From VAZQ01 sp036522235 (GTDB taxonomy: Bacteria; Pseudomonadota; Alphaproteobacteria; Rhizobiales; Xanthobacteraceae): a stretch of DNA of 5,795 nucleotides. The notes beneath the pieces are model-generated. The model did not search any database, was not told the origin of the DNA, and was given only the letters and a program-made list of their open reading frames with translations. Where the stretch lies: contig DATDGG010000051.1 in assembly GCA_036522235.1 (NCBI GenBank), forward strand, positions 1-5,795, in the 5' to 3' direction. Position numbers and translations under genes: made by a program. Shown piece after piece: positions 1-5,397 of the stretch (positions within the stretch are counted from its first letter, which is position 1; each line of letters opens with the position of its first letter).

Positions 1-354
1 GGCCGGCTCATCGTCGGCGCCACGGTGGAAGAAAAAGGATTTGACGCGACGCTCACGGCCGGCGGCCTGCTGACGCTGCTCGAAGCAGCCTGGCGGGCGG
101 TGCCGGCCATCGAGGAACTGCCGATCGATGAAATGTGGGTCGGCCACCGGCCCGGCAGCCGCGACGATGCCCCGATCCTCGGGCCGGGGCCGCTCGACGG
201 GCTGATCTATGCGACCGGCCATCACCGCAACGGCATTTTGCTGGCGCCAGTGACCGCGGATGCGATTGCGCGCCTCGCGCTCGACGGCACCCTCGATCCC
301 GCCATCCGCCCTTTCGGCAACGAACGGTTCACGCCCGCCAAGGCCGCGGAGTAG
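1..354 (+). CDS. thiO: Glycine oxidase ThiO, C-terminal part (5' truncated by window)
   Basis: Flavin-dependent amine oxidase of the DAO family. It oxidises glycine to dehydroglycine (iminoacetate), the C-N donor used by ThiG for the thiamine thiazole. The reading frame is open from base 1 to the TAG at 352-354 and gives 117 residues, roughly the last third of a normal protein of about 330-370 aa; the FAD-binding N-terminus lies outside the window. Visible family motifs are VGHRPGSRDDAPILGP (fragment residues 47-62) and GHHRNGILLAP (73-83). By family knowledge the arginines in these two motifs (here R50 and R76) correspond to those that contact the substrate carboxylate in Bacillus glycine oxidase. 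A GTG at 25 is an internal valine, not a start. thiS begins 9 bases downstream, so the genes are probably cotranscribed. The identity rests on these motifs and on the adjacent thiS and thiG. Confidence 0.9.
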   Translation, partial: GRLIVGATVEEKGFDATLTAGGLLTLLEAAWRAVPAIEELPIDEMWVGHRPGSRDDAPILGPGPLDGLIYATGHHRNGILLAPVTADAIARLALDGTLDPAIRPFGNERFTPAKAAE

Positions 355-363
355 AATGATCTC

Positions 364-576
364 ATGACGCAGACCAATATCCGGATCAACGGCCAGGACG
401 AGCCGCTCCTGGCGACGACGCTCGCCGCGCTCCTGGAAGACAAGGCCGTCGACGTTTCCCAGCGCGGTATCGCGGTCGCGCTCAACGGCGCCGTGGTGCC
501 GCGCGCGGCCTGGCCGCAGACGGAGTTGCGGCCCGGCGACAATGTCGAGATCGTGCGCGCGCGCCAGGGTGGCTGA
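364..576 (+). CDS. thiS: Sulfur carrier protein ThiS
   Basis: Small ubiquitin-fold sulfur carrier of 70 aa, a normal family length. It ends in the diagnostic Gly-Gly (GG at 69-70), which in the family is adenylated and converted to a C-terminal thiocarboxylate that donates sulfur to ThiG. Other family marks are the segment IAVALNGAVVPRAAW (about residues 36-50) and the LRPGDNVEIV turn-strand (about 56-65) preceding the flexible tail. The ATG at 364 follows the thiO stop by 9 bases; a GGAG at 348-351 overlaps the end of thiO and is a little distant (12 nt), so translation may partly depend on coupling with thiO. thiG starts 13 bases after the stop. The gene has no cysteine, as expected for a carrier whose sulfur sits on the C-terminal carboxylate. 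The adenylating and sulfur-transfer enzymes (ThiF, IscS-type) are not in this window. Confidence 0.95.
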   Translation: MTQTNIRINGQDEPLLATTLAALLEDKAVDVSQRGIAVALNGAVVPRAAWPQTELRPGDNVEIVRARQGG

Positions 577-589
577 TTGGAGCTGATCA

Positions 590-1360
590 ATGTCGGACCC
601 CCTCATCATTGCCGGCCGCGAATTCAAATCGCGCCTGTTCCTCGGCACCGCCGGCTATCCCAACCGCAAGCTGATGCTCGATTCGATCGCGGCGAGCGGC
701 ACGCAGATGGTGACGGCCTCGATCCGCAGGATCAGCCTCGCCGGCGATGACGAAAGCCTGGTCGATCTCGTCCCCAAGCACATCCATTTCCTGCCCAACA
801 CCGCCGGCTGCCAGACCGCCAAGGATGCGGTGCTCACGGCAGAGCTCGCGCGCGAGGCGCTCGATGTGAGCTGGATCAAGCTCGAAGTGATCGGCGACCG
901 CGAGCTGCAATATCCCGACACCGAGGAACTGGTGCGCGCGACCGAAACGCTGGTGGCCAAGGGCTTCACCGTGCTGCCCTATTGCACCGAGGATCCGGTC
1001 GTGTGCCGCAAGCTCGCCGATGCGGGCGCCGCAGCCGTGATGCCGCTCGGCTCGCTCATCGGCTCAGGCCTCGGCGTCGCCAATCCGCAGCTCATCGAGC
1101 TCGTCTGCGCGCGCTCACCGGTGCCGGTGGTGCTCGATGCCGGGATCGGCACGGCGTCGGATGCCGCGCTCGCCATGGAGCTCGGCTGCGCCGCGGTACT
1201 GCTCAACACGGCGGTGTCGAAGGCGCGCGACCCGGTCATGATGGCGGCGAGCATGCGCGCGGCCGTGGAGGCGGGACGGCTGTCGCGTCTCGCCGGACGG
1301 ATTCCCAAGCTCAGCCATGCCGAGCCGTCGAGCCCGCAATTCGGGCTGGTGGGGACGTGA
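590..1360 (+). CDS. thiG: Thiazole synthase ThiG
   Basis: TIM-barrel enzyme of 256 aa, full length for the family. It condenses 1-deoxy-D-xylulose 5-phosphate, dehydroglycine from ThiO and sulfur from ThiS-thiocarboxylate into the thiazole phosphate carboxylate tautomer. The Schiff-base lysine is K97 in SWIKLEVIGD (94-103), followed by E99; D183 lies in VLDAGIGTASD (181-191). These match B. subtilis K96, E98 and D182 with a constant offset of one. Phosphate-binding glycines occur at PLGSLIGSGLG (152-162) and in the GIGT segment, and LLNTAVSKARDP (204-215) is the usual C-terminal barrel signature. The ATG at 590 is preceded by TTGGAG (577-582) at 7 nt spacing, a good ribosome site. The gene follows thiS by 13 bases, and its TGA is embedded in the GTG start of the next gene (GTGA overlap), implying translational coupling. 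Nothing is missing or broken. Confidence 0.97.
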   Translation: MSDPLIIAGREFKSRLFLGTAGYPNRKLMLDSIAASGTQMVTASIRRISLAGDDESLVDLVPKHIHFLPNTAGCQTAKDAVLTAELAREALDVSWIKLEVIGDRELQYPDTEELVRATETLVAKGFTVLPYCTEDPVVCRKLADAGAAAVMPLGSLIGSGLGVANPQLIELVCARSPVPVVLDAGIGTASDAALAMELGCAAVLLNTAVSKARDPVMMAASMRAAVEAGRLSRLAGRIPKLSHAEPSSPQFGLVGT

Positions 1361-1986
1361 AGCTCCCCGATCCGCCGCTGCTTCTGGTCACCGACCGCCA
1401 TCAGGCCCGGCTGCCGCTCGCCGAGATCGTGACGGCGGCGCTGGCGGCCGGCTGCCGTTGGGTGAGCGTGCGGGAGAAAGACCTTTCGGCCGACGACCAG
1501 ATCGCGCTCGCACGCATCCTGCTGCCGGCGGTGCGGCGGCACGGCGCCCGCCTCACCGTGCACGGCGATGCCGCGCTCGCCAAAGCCTGCGGCGCCGACG
1601 GCGTGCATTTGCCGGCTGGCAGCGATCCGGCCCGCGCCCGCGCGGTGCTGGGGACGGACAAGCTCATCGGCGTGTCGATCCACACCGTCACCGAGGCGGA
1701 AGCGATCGATCCCGGCGCGGCCGACTATGCGGTCGCGGGGCCAGCCTATGAGACCGCGAGCAAGCCCGGCTATGGGCCCGAGATCGGCCGCAAGGGCCTC
1801 GCCGAGATTGCGCGCGCCGCGCGCGTGCCGCTCATCGCCATCGGGGGCATCAATGCGGCCCGGGTGGCCGAGGTGCTGGCGGCGGGAGCGATCGGCATCG
1901 CGGTCATGGGCTCCGTCATGCGGGCGGCCGATCCCGGGGCCGCCATGAAGGCGCTGCTGGCGACCGTTACCGGATCGGCTCGGTAA
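1357..1986 (+). CDS. ThiE/TenI-family protein, probably TenI-like thiazole tautomerase
   Basis: A 209-aa TIM-barrel protein of the ThiE/TenI superfamily, started at the GTG at 1357, which overlaps the thiG stop by 4 bases and has a purine-rich GGTGGGGA stretch just upstream. Automatic annotation would probably say thiamine phosphate synthase (thiE). The residues argue otherwise. The ThiE YQxREK motif is VSVREK here (36-41), the metal/pyrimidine-binding Asn-Asp pair becomes H69-G70, and the GQED aspartate becomes serine in VHLPAGS (83-89). By contrast VHLPAGS, YETASK (131-136) and IAIGGINAARV...GIAVM (160-184) resemble B. subtilis TenI as I recall it. H109 in GVSIHT fits the catalytic histidine region of TenI. 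TenI aromatises the ThiG product; ThiE couples HMP-PP with thiazole phosphate. The position directly behind thiG suits a tautomerase. ThiE function is not excluded. The comparison is from memory, not an alignment. Confidence 0.9.
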   Translation: MKLPDPPLLLVTDRHQARLPLAEIVTAALAAGCRWVSVREKDLSADDQIALARILLPAVRRHGARLTVHGDAALAKACGADGVHLPAGSDPARARAVLGTDKLIGVSIHTVTEAEAIDPGAADYAVAGPAYETASKPGYGPEIGRKGLAEIARAARVPLIAIGGINAARVAEVLAAGAIGIAVMGSVMRAADPGAAMKALLATVTGSAR

Positions 1987-1991
1987 CCTTC

Positions 1992-2018
1992 CGTGTCCCG
2001 GCCTTGAGCCGGGACACG
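1992..2018. terminator. Perfect 10-bp hairpin between convergent thi operon and queF
   Basis: CGTGTCCCGG (1992-2001) and CCGGGACACG (2009-2018) are exact reverse complements around a 7-nt loop. The hairpin lies 5 nt after the ThiE/TenI-like stop and 6 nt after the queF stop on the other strand, a symmetric position expected of a shared, bidirectional 3' end. There is no U-tract on either strand, so it may act as a Rho-assisted or RNA-stabilising 3' hairpin rather than a classical intrinsic terminator. The left arm recurs just after eno (4547-4556), so it could also be a copy of a dispersed palindromic repeat. Confidence 0.6.
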
Positions 2019-2024
2019 AGGAGC

Positions 2025-2474
2025 TCAGCCGCGGCCCCGATAGGGGGCGACGCCCTGGTCCGGCACCCAGACGCCGCCCGGCAGCCTACCCGTTTGCCAG
2101 AACACATCGATCGGCATGCCGCCGCGCGGATACCAATAGCCGCCGATGCGCAGCCATTTCGGCCGCAGCACCGCCACGACCTTCTTGCCGATGGCGAGCG
2201 TGCAGTCCTCGTGAAAGGCGCCATGATTGCGGAAGCTTGCCAGATAAAGCTTGAGCGATTTCGACTCCAGCAGCCACTTCGCGGGCACATAATCGATGAC
2301 CAGATGCGCGAAGTCCGGCTGACCGGTGACCGGGCAGAGCACGGTGAATTCCGGCGCCGTGAAGCGGGCGAGGTAGTTGGTGTCTGGATGCGGATTCCCC
2401 ACCCGATCGAGCTCGGCGGCCGCGGGCGAAGCGGGAATGCGGCTCAGCCGGCCGAGCTGCAAGGGACGGGTCAT
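2025..2474 (-). CDS. queF: NADPH-dependent 7-cyano-7-deazaguanine reductase QueF
   Basis: Cytoplasmic T-fold enzyme that reduces the nitrile of preQ0 to the amine preQ1 with two NADPH, a late step in making queuosine for tRNA. The 149-aa length matches the short, unimodular QueF class (B. subtilis type) rather than the two-domain E. coli type. Catalytic C47 lies in FTVLCPVTGQPDF (43-55) with D54; the NADPH-binding QueF motif ESKSLKLYL is at 70-78, and FHEDC (87-91) holds the substrate-binding H88-E89. PRGGMPIDVFW (116-126) is the C-terminal family signature. The start chosen is the ATG at 2474-2472, preceded on the minus strand by AGGAG at about 10 nt. An in-frame extension of 47 codons upstream is possible but has no family resemblance. 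The gene stands alone: no queC, queD or queE is in view, and it is the only minus-strand gene here. Confidence 0.97.
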   Translation of the reverse strand: MTRPLQLGRLSRIPASPAAAELDRVGNPHPDTNYLARFTAPEFTVLCPVTGQPDFAHLVIDYVPAKWLLESKSLKLYLASFRNHGAFHEDCTLAIGKKVVAVLRPKWLRIGGYWYPRGGMPIDVFWQTGRLPGGVWVPDQGVAPYRGRG

Positions 2475-2642
2475 GGATCTGGGGCTCCTAGGGGTGAACA
2501 GGCAACTTATCATTTCCGGACGCAAGTTCATTTTTTGGTTGCCAAACTGCGGCCATACACAGTTTGCAATGGTTTTGTTACGAAGCCCGTATACCGATTT
2601 TCGGAAAATTCCCACTCATTAGGATCAGCTAGGAGCCTACCG
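2475..2642. promoter_or_regulatory. Divergent promoter region, queF / TerB-like gene
   Basis: This 168-bp spacer between two divergent starts is clearly richer in A and T than the flanking genes, as expected for promoters. It contains CAAACTG (2543-2549) and CAGTTTG (2560-2566), a 7-bp inverted repeat with a 10-bp spacer; TTTGG-TTG-CCAAA (2534-2546); and ATTTTC-G-GAAAAT (2597-2609). I found no clear -35/-10 pair with standard spacing on either strand, although TATACC (2590-2595) could serve as a -10 for the plus strand. I see no preQ1 riboswitch-like sequence before queF. No gene is called inside it. Confidence 0.55.
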
Positions 2643-3164
2643 ATGCCCATCATCGGGGTCATTCTCACCACGGTCGTCATCTGGACGCTCTATTGGTTCT
2701 TCCGGATGGGCGGCCTCGAGCAGATGCAGGCCAAGCGCGCCCAGCGTAAGGACACGGAACGCCTCGGCCGCGCCCGCGAGTCCCAGCGCAAGGCGCCGTT
2801 GCACGCCGTCGATGACCCGCGCGATGCCGCAATGGTCCTGATGATGCTGATGGCGCGCGAAGGCGGCGATCCGACCCGCGAGCATATCGCCGCCATCGAG
2901 AAGATCTCGCACTCGACCTTCGGATTCGGGCACGACCTTGGCGCGCGCATGACGCAAGCCCGCTTCATCGCCAGCCGCGCCGACAGCTTTGCCCAGGCGG
3001 CAGCTTTGTTCTCCGATCTCTTCAACAAGAAACTGATGCACGATGAAAAGCGTCAGCTCGTCGACATGATCGAAGAGGTGGCCAACTTCGAGGGCGGCAG
3101 CGACGCGCATGCGCAAGCGATCGACGGCCTGTCCCGGCGGTTGGGCCTGCTGCCGGCGAGCTGA
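2643..3164 (+). CDS. Membrane-anchored TerB-like protein of unknown function
   Basis: A 173-aa protein. Residues 3-20 form one hydrophobic helix (IIGVILTTVVIWTLYWFF), followed by a very basic linker (about 25-51, rich in K, R and Q). The topology suggests an N-terminal anchor with the rest in the cytoplasm by the positive-inside rule. Residues about 56-170 are an all-helical domain reminiscent of TerB/DjlA-type domains: DDPRDAAMVLMMLMAREGG (57-75), then FNKKLMHDEKRQLVDMIEEVA (127-147) with the acidic helix typical of that fold. TerB domains are linked to tellurite resistance operons and stress or envelope signalling, but no other ter gene is present, so a tellurite role should not be assumed. 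The ATG at 2643 has AGGAG at 2631-2635 with 7 nt spacing. Upstream in-frame codons run through queF antisense and are not used. The TerB assignment is tentative; the gene itself is secure. Confidence 0.85.
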   Translation: MPIIGVILTTVVIWTLYWFFRMGGLEQMQAKRAQRKDTERLGRARESQRKAPLHAVDDPRDAAMVLMMLMAREGGDPTREHIAAIEKISHSTFGFGHDLGARMTQARFIASRADSFAQAAALFSDLFNKKLMHDEKRQLVDMIEEVANFEGGSDAHAQAIDGLSRRLGLLPAS

Positions 3165-3176
3165 CCCACGCCGGGC

Positions 3177-3196
3177 CCGCACTTTGCGCGGTTTTT
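3177..3196 (+). terminator. Weak candidate intrinsic terminator after the TerB-like gene
   Basis: CCGC (3177-3180) can pair with GCGG (3188-3191), with one more C-G pair after a mismatch, and is followed at once by TTTTT (3192-3196). The stem is short, but the hairpin-plus-T-run geometry and the position 13 nt after the stop codon fit a rho-independent terminator separating this gene from eno. Confidence 0.4.
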
Positions 3197-3201
3197 CGGC
3201 C

Positions 3202-3228
3202 TTGCGATTGGCCGCTGATCCCTTACAA
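3202..3228 (+). promoter_or_regulatory. Possible eno promoter
   Basis: TTGCGA (3202-3207) and TTACAA (3223-3228) could be a -35/-10 pair, but the 15-bp spacer is shorter than the usual 17. It lies downstream of the weak terminator and 35 bp before the eno start. A 5-bp CGGCC/GGCCG inverted repeat (3197-3214) overlaps the -35. This is a low-confidence reading by eye. Confidence 0.3.
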
Positions 3229-3263
3229 GCGCGGCTGCAACAGCACCTTCAGCCAGGGGCGCC

Positions 3264-4544
<1,281 letters not shown>

Positions 4545-4565
4545 AGCGTGTCCCGGGCGCAGCGC

Positions 4566-4597
4566 AGCGCCCCACCACGCGCTAATGGTGCGGCGCT
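4566..4597 (+). terminator. Strong hairpin 3' of eno
   Basis: Two 12-nt arms, AGCGCCCCACCA (4566-4577) and TGGTGCGGCGCT (4586-4597), pair with a single C-C mismatch around an 8-nt loop. The structure starts 21 nt after the eno stop and is GC-rich, so it could end or stabilise the eno transcript. No T-run follows, so it is not a canonical intrinsic terminator. The preceding CGTGTCCCGG (4547-4556) is the same 10-mer as one arm of the hairpin at 1992-2018, which hints that the whole segment 4547-4597 may belong to a dispersed repeat family. Confidence 0.5.
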
Positions 4598-4619
4598 AAC
4601 ACTTGATCCATATTGCTGC

Positions 4620-4736
4620 TGTCATCGCCCGCGAAAGCGGGCGACCCAGTAACCACGGCAGTTCCATTGGGGCACGGCCGCAAATCGATCGAAGGCACAG
4701 GGATTACTGGGTGCCCCGCTTTCGCGGGGCATGACA
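4620..4736. repeat. 117-bp compound palindromic repeat (REP/MITE-like)
   Basis: The outer arms TGTCAT (4620-4625) with ATGACA (4731-4736) and ACCCAGTAA (4644-4652) with TTACTGGGT (4704-4712) are exact reverse complements. Nested in each arm is a small hairpin: a 7-bp stem around GAAA at 4626-4643, and an 8-bp stem around TTTC at 4712-4731. Both arms contain GCGAAAGC, on the plus strand on the left and the minus strand on the right. The central 51 bp (4653-4703) shows no coding potential. There is no transposase and no obvious target-site duplication. From memory, elements with these CCCGCGAAAGCGGG arms are abundant between genes in Bradyrhizobium and Rhodopseudomonas genomes, which makes a dispersed non-autonomous repeat the best reading. 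Confidence 0.75.
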
Positions 4737-4761
4737 CCGCTGAATGGGTCGAACCGTCAGA

Positions 4762-4791
4762 AACACAACACTAGTGAACACAACACTAGTG
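4762..4791 (+). repeat. Perfect 15-bp tandem duplication containing CACTAGTG
   Basis: AACACAACACTAGTG is present twice head to tail (4762-4776 and 4777-4791). Each copy ends with the 8-bp perfect palindrome CACTAGTG (4769-4776, 4784-4791), so two palindromes sit 15 bp apart, 54-76 bp upstream of the FtsB-like start and just before the CtrA-type site. CTAG is scarce in many bacterial genomes, which makes two copies here notable. It could be a double operator for an unknown regulator or a replication-slippage duplication. Confidence 0.7.
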
Positions 4792-4803
4792 GCCGGGACA
4801 AGG

Positions 4804-4824
4804 GCGTTAAAGCCGCCTTAACGC
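4804..4824 (+). promoter_or_regulatory. CtrA-type binding site upstream of the FtsB-like gene
   Basis: TTAA (4807-4810), exactly 7 bases, then TTAA (4818-4821) followed by C matches the full CtrA consensus TTAA-N7-TTAAC. CtrA is the alphaproteobacterial cell-cycle response regulator. The flanks extend it to GCGTTAA-N7-TTAACGC, a perfect 7-bp inverted repeat. The site lies 23 bp before the ATG of a septum-formation gene, a plausible CtrA target. A -10-like CATTTT at 4833-4838 follows. That CtrA binds here is inferred from the motif. Confidence 0.7.
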
Positions 4825-4844
4825 GGTGCCTGCATTTTCGCGCG

Positions 4845-5162
4845 ATGGTCACGCGCCGACGGCTCCGCAGCTTCCTCAATGCGCTTGCGCTCTACACGAT
4901 TGCGGCGCTGCTCATCGGCTATTTCGGGGTCAATGCCTATACGGGCGAGCACGGCCTGATTGCCAAGCGCGACCTCGACCAGGATATCGCGCAATTGACC
5001 CAGGAGCTCGAGGCCGTCAAGGCCGAGCGCGCGATCTGGCAACGCCGGGTCTCGCTGCTGAAATCCGACAATATCGATCCTGACCTGCTCGACGAAAGGG
5101 CGCGGCTATTGCTCGACGACGCCGATCCGCGCGACCTTGTGCTCATGCTCAAGCGCCCTTAA
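4845..5162 (+). CDS. ftsB: FtsB/DivIC-like septum formation initiator protein
   Basis: Small bitopic membrane protein of 105 aa. A basic cytoplasmic start (VTRRRLR, 2-8) is followed by one transmembrane helix (about 10-32, NALALYTIAALLIGYFGVNAY) and then a periplasmic coiled coil (about 38-73) with hydrophobic positions L44, I48, L51, L55 and V58. The C-terminal motif NIDPDLLDERARLLL (76-90) is typical of the septum formation initiator family. In E. coli FtsB forms a complex with FtsL and FtsQ that activates septal wall synthesis by FtsWI. The placement between eno and pdhA is common in alphaproteobacteria and supports the call. I chose the ATG at 4845; an upstream in-frame ATG at 4731 would add 38 residues encoded by the repeat DNA and is not credible. 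No Shine-Dalgarno is visible before 4845, so a leaderless mRNA is possible. The symbol is by family; orthology to E. coli FtsB is not proven. Confidence 0.88.
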   Translation: MVTRRRLRSFLNALALYTIAALLIGYFGVNAYTGEHGLIAKRDLDQDIAQLTQELEAVKAERAIWQRRVSLLKSDNIDPDLLDERARLLLDDADPRDLVLMLKRP

Positions 5163-5397
5163 GGCTCTGCCTGCGGGCCGGAAACCCGGCTTATCCCCGG
5201 AAAATACCGCCAGCGCGCCTGTTTTTTGTATGTGTCCGCAATGCCACATGCTTCAACGAACCCGCTGAAGCGAAAGCTCAACTCGTCCCGGTCCGTTCTG
5301 CGATCCCCCAAAACCGAATTCCACTTTTCGCGAAAATGCTTTAAGGGGAAGGGCGGCCATTGGCCTAGTTCACGCCCGCCGTTGCCCGAGGAGATCC
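5163..5397. other. Inter-gene region before pdhA with several inverted repeats
   Basis: No credible gene lies in this 235-bp stretch. After a T-run (5222-5227) come two adjacent inverted repeats with 10-nt spacers: ATGTG/CACAT (5230-5249) and GCTTCA/TGAAGC (5250-5271). Further on, CCCAAAACCG (about 5308-5316) followed by CACTTTT and a perfect 12-bp palindrome TTTTCGCGAAAA (5325-5336) resembles a degenerate copy of a rhizobial intergenic repeat that I recall only from memory. GGCCA-T-TGGCC (5355-5365) is an 11-bp palindrome closer to the pdhA start. The pdhA promoter must lie here or upstream, but I cannot place its -35 and -10. Confidence 0.5.
5177..5190 (+). terminator. Weak hairpin after the FtsB-like gene
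   Basis: GCCGG (5177-5181) pairs with CCGGC (5186-5190) around an AAAC loop, 14 nt after the stop codon. G-T wobbles could extend it slightly. Only two T residues follow, so it is at best a weak transcript end. Confidence 0.3.

Noticed and set aside
25..354. An independent 109-aa gene starting at the GTG at 25
   Set aside because: The frame is open upstream to base 1 and the residues before it continue the glycine oxidase fold, so the GTG is an internal valine of thiO.
2475..2615. A 47-codon N-terminal extension of queF on the minus strand
   Set aside because: The extension lies in the AT-rich promoter region and has no QueF resemblance. The internal ATG at 2474 has an AGGAG site and gives the normal 149-aa length.
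2004..2642. A long upstream extension of the TerB-like gene in the same frame
   Set aside because: It runs antisense through all of queF, and the ATG at 2643 has a well-placed ribosome site followed by a sensible membrane helix.
2643..3164. A tellurite resistance function for the TerB-like protein
   Set aside because: No other ter genes are nearby, and isolated TerB-like domains occur in many unrelated contexts; only the fold resemblance is claimed.
4620..4736. A CRISPR or an insertion sequence
   Set aside because: There are only two inverted arms with no regularly spaced direct repeats, no transposase frame and no visible target duplication.
4731..4844. An earlier ATG start for the FtsB-like protein
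   Set aside because: These 38 codons would translate the palindromic repeat, the tandem 15-mer and the CtrA-type site, and family proteins begin with the basic stretch just before the membrane helix.
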